Positions 34,021 through 46,200 of a stretch of 64,000 nucleotides of DNA are shown here, piece after piece (the first letter of the stretch is position 1; each line of letters opens with the position of its first letter). The stretch spans positions 80,175,502-80,239,501 of the forward strand of contig NC_084831.1 in NCBI RefSeq assembly GCF_033115175.1. The letters are read 5' to 3'. The notes under the pieces were generated by a model. That model saw only the letters and a program-made list of their open reading frames with translations. It was not told the DNA's origin and ran no database searches. Source of the DNA: Lepus europaeus. Lineage: Eukaryota > Chordata > Mammalia > Lagomorpha > Leporidae. Both the position numbers and the translations under genes were made by a program.

Positions 34021-34210
34021 GGCACTCAGCCCTCTGCCTCTCTGCTGAGCAGCCCGCCTGGCCTGGTCAGGTGTAATCTCTCCACTCAACATGTAACCTC
34101 GCTCCTTCCCCCACCCCCCAGTCTCTCAGGCTCTGTCTGGAGAGGTGCCCATCCATCCTTACAGATGTCCCTTCCCTAATAAACCTTGCTATTTTGCCTC
34201 CCACTAAAAA
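34021..34210 (+). mobile_element. Short poly(A) retrocopy, LTR-like 3' end
   Basis: A 190-bp insertion ends with AATAAA at 34178-34183, then 22 bases, then a run of 10 A: the layout of a polyadenylated transcript end. AAAAATAGTTTA (34009-34020) and AAAAATAGCTTA (34211-34222) form a target-site duplication with one change. The CT-rich body and AATAAACCTTGCT resemble the R region of a gammaretrovirus-type LTR, so it may be a LINE-mobilised fragment of an LTR transcript. Confidence 0.65.
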
Positions 34211-34222
34211 AAAAATAGCTTA

Positions 34223-34711
34223 AAATTCCTCCATCAGCCTTTACTCTACCATCATCCTTAATAGCACTTCACGCTTTGCTTCCAGTCAACTTTTCCTTTG
34301 GATCAAAACACTTGCAGCCATGCCACATCGCGCTCTTTTGGGGAAATCTTCCTTGTAAAGCCATCTACAGTACTTCAAGTAAAGGTGGCACCTAGGGGAA
34401 AAGGTTTCACAAGTTCCCTCGTCAAGATGGCTGCAGAGCATTTTCTACCACAAAGTCAGGAGGAGACACATTTGAGAAAGAAAAGTCTCAGCCATGAGTT
34501 CAGCCAGAAGAGCAGAAGCTTTAATCTCAGCAGAGAACTCAAGCGCTACATTCATATATATCTGGAAGTTCCACTCAAATTTTACCCTGCAAGTCCTTGA
34601 AACACAAACAATTGCTTTGGTAGGAACGTTCAAACTTGTCTGTCAAAAAGATAAGAATAAAAACCTTGATATAAGGATCATAATGAATAGAAAAATTTAA
34701 TATTTGTTAAA
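34223..34711. other. Intergenic, nothing recognised
   Basis: No gene and no clear repeat. A 100-codon open frame at 34298-34600 has no recognised domain, codon bias or splice context, so I do not call it. Confidence 0.4.
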
Positions 34712-34724
34712 ATGTTCATGACTA

Positions 34725-35114
34725 GAGCAGACATTGTAGTATGGTACATAAAGCTGCTGCCTGGGGTGGCCACATCCCATATCAGAGTGCCAGTTTGAGT
34801 CCAGGCTGCTCTGTTTCCAACCCAGTTCTCTGTTAATGCACTAAGAAGCAGCAGATGATGACTCAAACACATGAGTTCCTGCCATCTACATGGAAGAACC
34901 AAAGGAAGCTCCTAGCTCCCGGTTTTGGATTGGTCCAGCCAGGCTGCTGCAGTCATTTAGGGAGTCAACCAGAAGATGGAGGATCTCTCTCTTTTTCTCC
35001 TCTCTCCCTCCCTCCCTCCCTCCCTATCTCTCTTTCTCTCTCTCTCTCTCTCCCCCCCCACCTCTCTCGCCCCTCTCTCCCTCTCTTCCTTTCAGATAAA
35101 TAAATCTTTTAAAG
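34725..35114 (+). repeat. C-SINE with long CT/CCT tract and target duplication
   Basis: ATGTTCATGACTA (34712-34724) and ATGTTCATAACTA (35115-35127) flank it. The CT block has grown into CCCT and CT runs (34983-35090). Confidence 0.9.
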
Positions 35115-35127
35115 ATGTTCATAACTA

Positions 35128-35881
35128 AGTTGCTTGAAAGACTGTCACATATTTTCAGATGTTCCACAGGTATTTCTGGTATAGAGATTATAAGTGTCAA
35201 GCAGTCATTTGTGTAACTTGAAGATGCAGAAAGGAGCCCATGACAAAATAATCTTTCTCTATATGAGAAGGATTGCCAATTTTTGCCTGAAAAGTTCAAA
35301 TTAAACAGCACCCATAATGTTTGTACAAAGAATAAGACTGTAAGGAATGCTATCAAAATGTAAAAATCAGAGGACATATTGTTACATTTTTAAAGAATAT
35401 GTCCAGCTGATATAGGGGTTAAATGTATTAGCATTAATAAAGAGTTATTTGGACATTGGCTGGCCTACAGTGAGCATTCATAGTTTTAGTCATTATCATT
35501 ATTATAGAAAATGTACCTTACTGTAATATTGATTGAATTACTGAACCAAATTTCATTTGATACACAACAAAAATGCATAACATATTATTAATTTTTCATG
35601 CTTATAAATTTGATTTTTAAATGAATAGAATATATGAAATATATTTTTATCATATTAATTTTTAAGCTTATTAAGTACTGTAATGCAAAAAAAAAAAACA
35701 TAATCAAGAAGCAACAAGCCTACAATATGTAGAGGGCAACTCCAGAAGGACATGGGAACTCATCAGCAAGCAAATTAAGAGGATTTTAAAAGCACCACAC
35801 CCAGGGTGGCAACACCTACTCCACCTGCCTATTCATTGCTGAGGATCAGTGGAAGAATTGTGTGCTTGACACTAGATTAAT
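35128..35881. other. Intergenic, nothing recognised
   Basis: AT-rich; no gene or clear repeat. Confidence 0.4.
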
Positions 35882-35966
35882 CCAAAACATGAAGGTAAGC
35901 TTCATGAAATTCAATAGTTAAGAACCAAAACATGAAGGTAAGCTTCATGAAATTCAATAGTTAAGA
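35882..35966. repeat. Perfect 43-bp tandem duplication
   Basis: Two copies of a 43-base unit (35882-35924, 35925-35966) without mismatch. Each contains CATGAAGGTAAGCTTCATG, where CATGAAG and CTTCATG can pair as a 7-bp stem with a 5-base loop. Confidence 0.95.
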
Positions 35967-36454
35967 GCAGTCAGTTCTACCTGTTCCTGCGCTGTTTAAA
36001 TTGCATTATGACAAAAAAATCCCATAACATTTGTAATGTGACCTCAAGTGGCTCAGGAGATGTTGTATTGAAGGAAAGATGCCAATAGAATTCAACAGAC
36101 CTAACTCAATGGTCTCTATTTTTTCCATTTGAAAATGGAGGATTTTCTATGCGAACTTTTAAGACATTAAGAAAAACATGGATTTGGTCTTGATATATTA
36201 AGTAATAATGACAATCCATTTACCCAAAATCTCCCATAATAGGCTACAATAGGTAGGTCATATTTGTTGTAATTTATTGGAAATGAAAGTTCTAGCAAGT
36301 AGATCACACACCACTTGTTAAACCATACATATTTCTTATTTCATCTCAACATAGACATATATCCATATCTATTTCCTCTAAAAAGTCCCACATCCCCTTT
36401 TTTCATGGTAGAAAAGATTTAGTGAAGCTATGATCATGTCTATGGTCAGCTAAT

Positions 36455-36780
36455 GAAATATGGGACACAGTCTACTTACAAAGAAAAGAGGTCGAGGTCT
36501 ATGCAGTTCACAGTTTTGGAGGCTGAATAACCTGAATGGCATGACGCAGGCTCTGGCAAGGCCTTCATGGCAGGTGGTGGATGGTTGATGCATGTGCTAG
36601 AGGAGGCAGTCATTTCTTGAGAGACTAGCATCCCACAGTCCCGTTCCAGGGAATGCCCCAGTTGACCCAAGGATCTTCTAGTTGGCATCACCTCACAAAT
36701 TTATCGTCATGGGGACTAAGTCCCCAAAACATGAATCTTTGAGGGGGATGCAAATCATATTCAAACTAAAGCAACATGTT
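36455..36780 (-). mobile_element. Possible MaLR-type LTR relic
   Basis: GCAGTTCACAGTTTTGGAGGCTG, then CCCAGTTGACC and a GGGGGATGCAAATCATATTC end resemble a common old mammalian LTR-type repeat. Orientation and family are uncertain. Confidence 0.3.
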
Positions 36781-38620
36781 ACCCTCATTTTCAGATATTT
36801 TAAAACAATATATTTTTTGTTCTTTCAAGTCAGTTGAAGAGATAAAACTGAGATTCAATATATAGCCTCCTAATAAATTCAAAGACAGTGCTAAAAGTCC
36901 AATAGTGCACTGCATCCCAGTGTACCTAAAGCTTGAGAAAAGGGTCTAAGTTTCTTTATTAGTGTATAATTTGTTAATGATCTGTAAGTATCCTGTAATT
37001 TCTTTTTCAAACCAGTTACTCTGATTGCTATGTTGCAAAGGGAACCCAAAGACACATGAAAGAAATATTATACAATGCTTGCAATAGCATAGAGAAATAA
37101 ATGAGTTTTATTTGGAGAATGATGAGGAAAAGTGGATACATTCTAACAATTAAATAGAAATAAAGATATGGTGGGAGATCCCAAGATAGCTGAATAGGGA
37201 AAAGATGTGCTGCTTTTGAACAGGGGAAAATAGAAAAAGAAAACTGGAGGAAGTACATTCCCAGGGGGAGAATTTGCAGTGCAAATTCTACAGAAAGAAG
37301 AGGGATGCCATGGAAAAGTATGGAAGGTGCAGTTGTGAAGCAACCAGTGGATACCACACATGACCACGCTGCTGAGAGCTGGAGGAGACACCAGCTTTGG
37401 AGAGAAAGATGAGGGCAGACGGTGGCAGCCCACGTCACTGGTGATATTTTCTGAAGGAGAGCTTTGCAGACCACACTGTCTTTCAATCCAGTTGGAACCC
37501 TACTGGGAGTCAGGGTAGCTGCCTAATCCAGTGAAGAAAGGGCATATTTCTTCCTCTCCATCCTCCAACAAGGATACCCAGAAGCTGGCAGGTAGAAGGC
37601 ACCATATTGATACCAGTAGAGGCTTATGCACACCTGTGACCAGAGGATTTTACCAGAAGGAAAAGCCATGTTCTCCACTGACTTTGAGTCTAGCTGGGAG
37701 GGTTGACAGGGGTCTGGGAACCCACATAGGACTGTGAGGAGCCTCCATCCTCTTGGATGTCACAGGCTCCAGGGCTCAAACTGACAAATCTGAGCACACA
37801 CAGACAGCTGGCTCTGGGAACAACTCTGGTCACTCTGTGGATAGGGTAAGCTCATGGGAATGAGCAAATCCTTTGCACCCTGAAAGTGGGAGTCTTCTGC
37901 ACTGTGACTCTGGGTATTCTGTGAGTGCACAATAGAGCAGAGTGCAGCTGGGTCTATGGGCAATAACTGTGTCTGGCAGCAGAGGCTCAGAGCTCTTTTT
38001 GGCCTGGAGTGGATTTTTTGCAGAGGGTTCTCTGCTCACACTAAGCACCACAGAGATCATTGGTGTGGCTAATGCATCAGCATGAATGGGGGTTGTACCC
38101 ACTGTGGGCTAACTCCAGTCATTGATCACTTTTGAAGAGAGTAAGTAGGGCTGTTATTACACCAACAAGCATGATCATAACCTCTCCCCTGGTGACAACA
38201 GAGATCTACCATGCCCAACTTGGTTGGAGCACTTATCAGAGCTCCCTGGAAACATCCAGCACATGCCTCTGAGCATTCGCTGAAGAACAGACATTCCACT
38301 AAGCCACAGAGGCAAAGTTCAAAGGTAAAATAAAACAGAGGAGAAAAACAGTAAGTATTTCCACAAATACCTAAAAAATAAACAGAAATTCAAGAAACAA
38401 TAATAAAGAAGATTACAAGACTCCCTCAAAGGAACACAATAACACTTCAATATTAGAATGTGAAGATGAAGAGACTGATGAATTGCTTGAAAAAGATTTT
38501 TTTAAATGATCACATTATTACTCAGAAGCAAGGAGAAGGAAATTCATGAGTTAAAGAAATCTATACATAACATGGATGAAAACTTTTCACGTGAGATTGA
38601 TATTTTAGAGAGAAATGAAA

Positions 38621-38861
38621 GGGCCAGCACTGTGGCATAGCAGGTAAAGATGCCCACTGCAGTGACCATATGGTGCCAGTTTGAGTCCTGGCTGCTCCAC
38701 TTCTGATCCAGCTCTCAGCTATGGCCTAGGAAAGCAGTAGAAGATGGCCTTGGGCCTCTGCACCCATGTGGGAGACCCAGAAGAAGCTCCTGGCCCCTGG
38801 CTTCAGATCTGTGCAGCTCCAGCCATTGTAATCAATTGGGGAATGAACCAGCAGATGGAAG

Positions 38862-38916
<55 letters not shown>

Positions 38917-39000
38917 CCAGCCCTTTCTCTCTCTCTCTCTCTGCTTCTCCTTCTCTCTGTGTAACTCTGACTTTCAAATAAATAAATAAATCTTTAAAAA
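38621..39000 (+). repeat. C-SINE with expanded (CT)n, in old L1
   Basis: GGGCCAGCACTGTGGCATAG head; a CT tract of about 50 bases (38863-38915). AGAGAAATGAAA at 38609-38620 and 39001-39012 is the target duplication. Confidence 0.93.
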
Positions 39001-39750
39001 AGAGAAATGAAATTAAAATATTAGAAATGAAGAATTCAAAATGTCACATAAAAATACAGTTGAAAACCTTAACTACAGACTTGGTGAGGCAGGAAGAATA
39101 TCAAGGCTAGAACACAAATCACTGGAAACATATCAGTCAGATTTAAAAAAAAAGGAAATTAGAAAAATAAAAAAAGTGTTCAAGATTTATGAGATACTAT
39201 CAAACAATCCAACATATGAGACATGAGTCTTAGGAGTTTCTGAAGGTATGCAAAAAGAATGGATTAGAAGGCCTATTCAGTAAAATAATAACAAAAACTT
39301 CCCCAGTTTGGAGAAAGAAAGGAAATCTAAGTATAGGAAATACATAGAACTCCTAATAAATATAACCAGAAAAAATCTTCAGCATGACACACTTTAGTTA
39401 AACTTTCAACAGTAAAACATAAAGGAAAGAATCTAAAATTTGCAGGAGAAATGCCAGATTACTTTCAGAGGATCTCCAATTAGAATCACAGCTGATGCTG
39501 ATTCTCATCAGAAACCCTACAAGTTAGGAGATAATGGAGAGACATAGTCCAAGTCTAAAAGAAAAAAAAACTGTCAACCCAGAATACCATACCCTGCAAA
39601 GCTCTCATTTATGAATGAAGGTGAAATAAAGACCTCCCATAACAAACGGGCATTGAAACAATTTGTCACCACATATCCAACCCTAAATGATGCTTAAGGA
39701 TGTGCTATACACAGAAACACAGAAAGAAATTCATCATTATGAAAGACTGA

Positions 39751-40082
39751 GGGGCTGGCGCTGTGGCACAGCAGGTTAATGCCCTGGCCTGAAGCGCTGG
39801 CATCCCATGTGGGCACCAGTTCTAGTCCTGGCTGCTCCTCTTCTGATCCATTTCTCTGCTATGGCCTGGGGAAGCAGTAGAAGATTGCCCAAATTCTTGG
39901 GCCCCTGCACCTGTGTGGGAGACCCGGAAGAAGCTCCTATCTCCTGGCTTTGGATCAGCACAGCTCTGGCCATTGAGGCCATCTGGGGAGTGAACCAGTG
40001 GATGGGAGACCTATATCTCTGTCTCTACTCTCTCTGTAACTTTGTCAGATAAATAAAATAAATCTTGAAAAAAAAAGAAAGA
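39751..40082 (+). repeat. C-SINE, in old L1
   Basis: GGGGCTGGCGCTGTGGCACA head to AAATAAATCTTGAAAAAAAAAG tail. GAAAGACTG occurs just before (39742-39750) and after (40083 on). Confidence 0.92.
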
Positions 40083-40136
40083 AAGAAAGACTGTGAAGGC
40101 AGAAAATCTAGCAAAAGTACAAAGGAATGGGGAAAT

Positions 40137-40392
40137 GGGGCTGGCACTGTGGCATAGTGGGTAAAAGCCACCTCCTGCAGTGTATGCATCCCATATGGGC
40201 ACTGGTTCGAGTCCCAGCTGCTCCACATCCGATGCAGCTCTCTGCTATGGCCTGGGAAAGCAGAAGATGGCCAAATCCTTGGGCCTCTGGACCTACGTGG
40301 GAGACCTGGAAGAAGCTCCTGGCTCCAGGCTTTGGATCTGTGCAGTTCTGGCCACAGCAGCCATCTGGGGAGCGAACCAGCATATAGAAGAC

Positions 40393-40423
<31 letters not shown>

Positions 40424-40490
40424 CCTCCCTCCCTCCCTCCCTTTCCTTCTCTCTCTGTGTAACTCTGATTTTCATGTAAAATAAATTAAA
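40137..40490 (+). repeat. C-SINE, in old L1
   Basis: GGGGCTGGCACTGTGGCATAG head, CATCCCATATGGGCACTGG, CT/CCCT tract and AAATAAATTAAAAAAAT tail. Confidence 0.9.
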
Positions 40491-40840
40491 AAAATACAGA
40501 GTAAATCCAAAGCAAACAATAGGAATATTTATGGGAAAATGGCAGGGACAAGTTGTTACTTATCAATAGAAACATTGAATGTAAATGGCACAAAATCACT
40601 AATTAAAAGATACAGACTGGCTGAATGCATTAAAAAACAAGACCCATCTACTTGCTGCCTACTTGAAACACACCTCACAAAAAAGATACTTACTATAAGT
40701 GAACAAAGATACTAAAAGTGAAAAGTGAAAGGATGGATAAAGGTATTCCATACTAAAAGAAAGCAAAAATGATCAGGTATAGCCATCCTAATATCAAACA
40801 AAATTGTCTTACAGAAAAACATGACACTTGTGTTGTATTG

Positions 40841-42430
40841 TTCCTGTGAAGATTTTATCCTTCCTGGTCTTCAGAAAGAGATAAAAGTTTGTCAATGATG
40901 ATTTTGCTGTAGAAACACTAACATTTTCAAAGTCTGAATGATAACTAGTGTTTAATACAGTTCAGGTAGAGAGTAACATCAGCATTGTTGGTACAGATGT
41001 AACCCCAGTAAAGGTGAAAAGTTAATAAATCCTTCACTTGGTTATTGTCCCAGAAAATGTCCAGCAGGTTCATTCAGGTATAAAGCACCTGTTGCCTTGC
41101 ATGGATTTTTAGAAAAACTCTTTTCAAGTTTGCCCACTTCTATAAAGTTCTATATGGCTTCCTCTGAACTTGGTCCTCCCTGCCTTTCTTATCTACTTCC
41201 TGCCAAAATATTCACTGCCTCGATTTCAATTCAACATAAGTATTTACTGAGTACCTGCTATGTGCATATCCTCAGGAATACAATGCTTCAAATGTTCCTT
41301 GCAGTGGAGAAAAGTTCTTAGCCTTCTCACATTAGTCTAATAGAACAGATTTAATGGATTTGTCAGAGTATTCTTCTTGGATGAGCTGTCTCTCATCAGC
41401 AAGGAATAATTTAGGAAGAAGAGTGACCATTTCCTATGTGTGATGTAGTGGGGTGGGAAGGGCAGGCTGGCAGCAGCTGAGACCACATCTATAAAAGATG
41501 CTGAATGATGGAGCCTCAGCAGAGGACTGGTAAGGTCAGTTCACAAGGCCCAAGAGGGTGGGTTAAGCAGATGAGAAAGCCCTGGCAGTGGCGAGCACAG
41601 CTGAGCCCCAAGGAATATGGCACTGCCCAGAAGGATCATGCTTCTTTTGACTTTTACTCCACTTCATGTCTTTACAAAGACAATTAAAGATCATAAAAGA
41701 GCCTCTGTATAAGAACAGATCAACAAATGTAAAGCTACACTGTGAACAAGTAATTTTCATGTAGGTATAGATCTGTTGAAGACACAAATCAGGGAAATAC
41801 ATGAATTCCCCTTAATTTACCCCCTTAGCCATGTTTATAACACCCACTTTCATTATGGATCAACATTGCTCCCCTAGCCTCATTTCCTGAAAATACTGTG
41901 TAGCTTAACGGGTGCTTTAAGACCTTTACTCCCTTGTCATTATGTACCTAGCTCTAGATGTGCCACTAATAGAACTGACACTCTGGCCACAGAGAACAGA
42001 GGGTGAGCACATGACTGAAGCCAATGCTAGCAGAATCCATCACCAGATTCACATAAGGTGAAGTAGGAGAAATACACCTTCCTTATCAGCTGGCAAGGCT
42101 GGGATGATATGAACCTTAAACCACCCATAACCTAAAATGCTGTCTGTAGAGATTCAGTCTGAGAGTTTGGACACTGACATGACAGAAACAAATGCAAGAA
42201 TGAGAGATTTCTGCTCATCAGGGGTTCCCAGATCAAACACTACCCTTCTCTCTAACATGGTAATAAGCATGGTATGGGCTAGGAACTGAAACCAAGTATG
42301 TAAGGAGAGAGTGGAAAAGTTCATGAGACTGAATATCTCAGTAACAATGAAACTTCATGTAGGTTGACAAAATTCAGTAAATGGTGAACATAAAAATCAC
42401 CTGGAAGGTCTCTCATTATGAACTTTGATT
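40841..42430. other. Intergenic, mostly unassigned
   Basis: A short MIR-like block may lie at 41235-41285 (TATTTACTGAGTACCTGCTATGTGC). No gene is seen in the rest. Confidence 0.4.
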
Positions 42431-43178
42431 TACAATAATAGTGAATTTGGTAGTTCAAAACAACGTTCCTTCTATTCAATGTCATGCTGGAGATATTAGC
42501 AAGATAAAAAATAAATGTCATCCATGTTGAAAGAGAAAACTGCCCCTGATGATATAGGACTTTATTGTCTATGTAAAAAATTCAACTGAGTCTACAAAAC
42601 AGCTACTAAAAGTAATACAAGGAGCTTTTAAAATGTTCATGGAAAATATGAAAAAACTGAATGAGTTTTACATTTGGCAAAAAGAGACTTATCTTTTTAA
42701 TTCCATCTTTTCACAAATTTTTAAGTGCCCTTGTAACTACTAATCAAATGAAAATATCCTCAAAATCATTTGTCGTTAGACACATGAAAATCAAAATCAG
42801 ATGCAACATTACTACATTGCCATTACACTGGATAAAATTCTGAAGATCCACAACACTAAAAGTAGCAATAAAATGGAGCAACTTGAACTCTCACACATTC
42901 CTGGTAGTAATATAAAGTTGTAAAACTACTGCAGAAAATAGTTTCCTATAAAGTCATGCATACTTAGAATCCCATCCCACAATATTATTCCCAGAATGAT
43001 CTGAAAAAAATGAAACCATATGTCTACTAAAAGGCTTGTATACAAATTTTTATTGTAATTGTATTTATAATAATCAAAAAATTGAGTAATAACATATGTT
43101 CATTAACTGGGTGAATTACAATAGCTTATTCATAAAGTAGAATATATTATTTAACACTTAATAGTAATGAAATACATG
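42431..43178 (+). mobile_element. Ancient L1 ORF2 relic
   Basis: Motif order of the L1 RT-to-C-terminus region: TGCTGGAGATATTAGCAAG, GATGATATAGGACTTTATTG, later TACTGCAGAAAATAG and CAAAAAATTGAGTAATAACAT. Heavily diverged. Confidence 0.55.
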
Positions 43179-43179
43179 G

Positions 43180-43402
43180 GGCCAGCACTGTGCCATGGTG
43201 GGTGAAGCTGCCACCTGCATTGCCAGTATCCCATATGTATACCAGTTCAAGTCCTGGCTGCTCCACTTCTGATGCAGCTCTCTGCTATGGCCTGGGAAAG
43301 CAGTAGAAGATGGCCCAAGTCTCTGGGCCCCTGTACCCACGTGGGAGACCCCAAGGAATCCCCTGTCTCCTTACTTCACATTGGCACAGCTCCAGCTAAC
43401 AA
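43180..43402 (+). repeat. C-SINE lacking its 3' third
   Basis: GGGGCCAGCACTGTGCCATGG head through GGCACAGCTCCAGC, then it stops with no CT block or A-tail, so the 3' part has been lost. Confidence 0.85.
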
Positions 43403-43547
43403 CATGACACGTGTGAGTTTTCGTAAAAAGGAAAGAAAACAGATGGTACCCAAATTCTTAGAACTCTCCCCTACTCCTAGAAAGCCCCACCCAAACACCA
43501 CCTTCTATGAATATTCTACTCCTCTGCCCTATACAGATCATATAAAT

Positions 43548-43752
43548 CAGGGGTGGGGAGCATCTGGCCTGCACGCCATGTGAGGTCATGAAATCATTTG
43601 CTCTGGCCTTGTCAAGGCACCCACAGGCATGACTCAAAATTCAATAACTCATAAAGCAGGCTAAGTTTTAACTTGATAATTTCGTGTAACCCGTGAATGA
43701 AGCTATAAACACTTCAATGGCCTTTGGCAGAGAAAAGCTGCCTCACCCCCAA
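43548..43752 (+). mobile_element. hAT-like nonautonomous DNA transposon relic
   Basis: Begins CAGGGGTGGGGA and ends near TGCCTCACCCCC, an imperfect terminal inverted repeat. The centre has CATCTGGCCTGC and GAATGAAGCTATAAACA, as in mammal-wide hAT elements that I know by pattern. No target duplication was resolved. Confidence 0.5.
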
Positions 43753-44039
43753 ATCCTGAACCTCCCTGGGTACAGTTCACTCTTGATGCCCGCATTCCCT
43801 CTGGAGTGTGTACCTTCACTTTGCTAATACTGTCTCTTATTTCTCTCTTAACCTTTACTTATGTCTTGTCCTTGAATTCTTTCTTGCATTGGAGACAAAT
43901 ACCTGGGCCCATTAGATGATAGTCCTTCTACTCATCCTACCAAGAAATATTTAACAAGTGATTCTGAGGCGCCTAACCCATACTTAAGTAGTGACTATAT
44001 AACTGTCAACAAAATAGACATAATCATGAAGTCCAGTGG

Positions 44040-44640
44040 AAAAGATACCTTCAAATGCAAAGGATAGAATGCTGTGGACACCTGTCTCAGTGAAAACCAA
44101 CCTCATCTGGGAGTTTTTGAAAGTCCCTCTGAGGAAGTAAAAATGTAAGGAAAACTTAAGGGCTGAATAGTCATCAAGAGGATAGAAATGGTGTCCAAGG
44201 CAAAAGGAATAGCATGTACAAAGAGAGTGAGAAGAGAGCCTGACCATTGAGAAACAGAATGACTCATCTGATCAGAGTGAGAGGTGAGGCTGAAAAAGAG
44301 GTGGTGTGTGATAGGTGGGGCCTTGCAAATCTAAGGGTTTTGAACTTTCTCATAAGGTAACTGGGAGTAACACAACAACTTGTTTCAAAGGCTCACTACT
44401 ATAGGTGAAATGATAGGTATAATTAAAAATGTCTTTGGAACCAGAGAGGGAGGCTCAGTAGGCTTCCCAGAAAAGAAACTTTTGAGTTAATCTTTAAAGA
44501 ATGGGAGACTCTCCCCAGCAAAAGAGGAAGGACATTCCAGAAAAAGGAAATGGCAAGGCAAAAAGGCACCACTCTAAAAATAGCTGATCATGCCAGGGAA
44601 CAGGGAGAAAACACAAAGGACTGCAGGAGAGAACACAGTG
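44040..44640 (-). mobile_element. Probable L2 relics, minus strand
   Basis: Two segments (about 44040-44370 and 44440-44640) read like reversed L2: GGAATAGCATGTACAAAGAG, and GACATTCCAGAAAAAGGAAA followed by GGCAAGGCAAAAAGG. Pattern only. Confidence 0.45.
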
Positions 44641-45269
44641 GAAAATAAGGTTAAGGGGCATATCTCTAACATTTTTGCACAGATGGTACAATGACCATAC
44701 ATTTAGATATTTCAGTTATGAGCACTACTAACCATAAAATAAAATTTGTTCTCCTTCTTGCATATCTTCATATTCAAACTATAGCGGGTGAGAGTCTGAG
44801 TGGTAACTATGGAAATTTATCTTCAAATAAGCCATAATACATTAACAGTCAAAGTATATTGTTATATCTTTATGGGACTTTACCACGTCACTCAGTTCTA
44901 AATCAAAGTACATGAACCTTATGACTCAGAACTAAATCTTGCCAGATAATCAAATTATCATTCAACTTCTGGGTTCCAGGCCTGGTTTGGGTTGTTTTTG
45001 TTTTTGTTTTTTCAATGATTCTAGTAATCAATTTATATCTGATACACATAGATATGGATGTAAGACTGGAAAATTTTCCAACTCTTAATTAAATTTAAAA
45101 ATAAAAAAATCTGCCCTTAGCTGAGTTTAGCCACACTGGAATTTTATAGGGTCTTATATTTGTATGGTATCTAAATAAATTCTTTACTATGCAACATTTC
45201 TTATTCCAAAGTCTAACAAATATTATTATTTGATTACTTCTTTTGATTCTTCCTTACTCATGCTCGTGG
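44641..45269. other. Intergenic, nothing recognised
   Basis: AT-rich; no gene or clear repeat. Confidence 0.4.
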
Positions 45270-46200
45270 ACTAAAATAATTGATATATTTTAAAGGTTCT
45301 TAATACTCAAAGCAATTTGCACATAAATGCAATTCTTATTAAAATTTCAATGGTATTTTCACAAAAATAGAAAAAAAAATCCTAAAATTCATACGGAATC
45401 ACAAAAGACCCAGAACAGCTAAAGAAATTTTGAGCAAGAACAAAACTGGAAGCATCAAATTCCCTGATTTAAAATTATATTACAAAGTTATACTAATCAG
45501 GACAGTATGATACTGACCCCCCCCCAAAAAAAAAAACACAGGCACATCAATGCGACAGAATAATAGAGAGCCAGACCCCACAGGTATAATTGCCGTGACT
45601 CTTCCTTTTCACCACCAGAGAATTAGGCAGGCTGCCTGCAGCTTGCCTTGGCTGAGGAGGGGAAGTGCGCCACTGCCACTTAACCCAGGGGACAATCAGG
45701 TGCGGTGAGGGGTCTAGTGGAAGCAGGATCTCACTTTATTGTAAAAGGGAGGTGTTTATATAGCTGTGGTGCAGAGCAGATGAGGGCAAGGGGTGGGGTG
45801 ATGTGAAGCAAAGGGTTTTAGCCAATCCTATTATACCACCTCAATGATCCTTAGGCAAAAGCATCATGGGGCTGGGTCATTTACCATCAGGGATTTGAAA
45901 CTTATAGACAGGTTTTCAAATTTGAGGCAGGCTTAGGAAGTTCCTCTAGGCCTTTCCGGATTCAGCCTCCCCCACATATAATCTACTAATCTTTAAAAAG
46001 GACACCAAGCTATGAAATGAAGATATGACAGTCTTCAATGCATAGTGCTTGAAAACTGCTATTCACACACCAAAGAATGAAATTGGACCCCTATTTTACA
46101 CCACTCACAAAAACCAAATAATACCTGAAACATTAAAACTCTAGAAGAAAATAGATAGAAAGCTCTTTGACTTTATTGACTCTTGATGAATAACTAAGAA
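45270..46200 (+). mobile_element. Ancient L1 ORF2 relic split by a solo LTR
   Basis: 45340-45584 resembles the L1 ORF2 C-terminal region (CCTAAAATTCATACGGAATCAC, GACAGTATGATACTG) and 45983-46200 continues it (AATGAAATTGGACCCCTATT). The LTR at 45591-45976 lies between. Confidence 0.65.
45591..45976 (-). mobile_element. Solo LTR, minus strand, 6-bp target duplication
   Basis: A 386-bp element beginning TG and ending CA on either strand, flanked by TATAAT at 45585-45590 and 45977-45982. On the minus strand it has a TATA box (TATATAAAC, about 45763-45754) and the poly(A) signal AATAAA (45740-45735). The 6-bp duplication fits a class II (betaretrovirus-like) endogenous retrovirus. There are no internal genes, so it is a recombination remnant. 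Confidence 0.85.

Larger units (their letters stand above)
37162..40840 (+). mobile_element. Old L1, plus strand, split by three SINEs
   Basis: Starts with GGTGGGAGATCCCAAGATAG (L1 5'UTR type), has a long 5'UTR to about 38400, an ORF1 relic (about 38440-39690: coiled-coil region, then the GAGTTTCTGAAGGTATGCAA RRM region), and the beginning of ORF2 (TACTTATCAATAGAAACATT and CCCATCTACTTGCTGCCTAC near 40555-40670), ending near 40840. SINEs sit at 38621-39000, 39751-40082 and about 40137-40490. It is an older subfamily than the copies at 6139 and 19950. Confidence 0.8.

Noticed and set aside
34298..34600. 100-codon frame in single-copy DNA
   Set aside because: No homology that I can recognise; could be checked by RNA-seq, but nothing supports it here.
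37028..37486. 152-codon hydrophobic frame on the minus strand
   Set aside because: It lies antisense in the 5'UTR of the old L1 at 37162; no family resemblance and no splice or promoter context.
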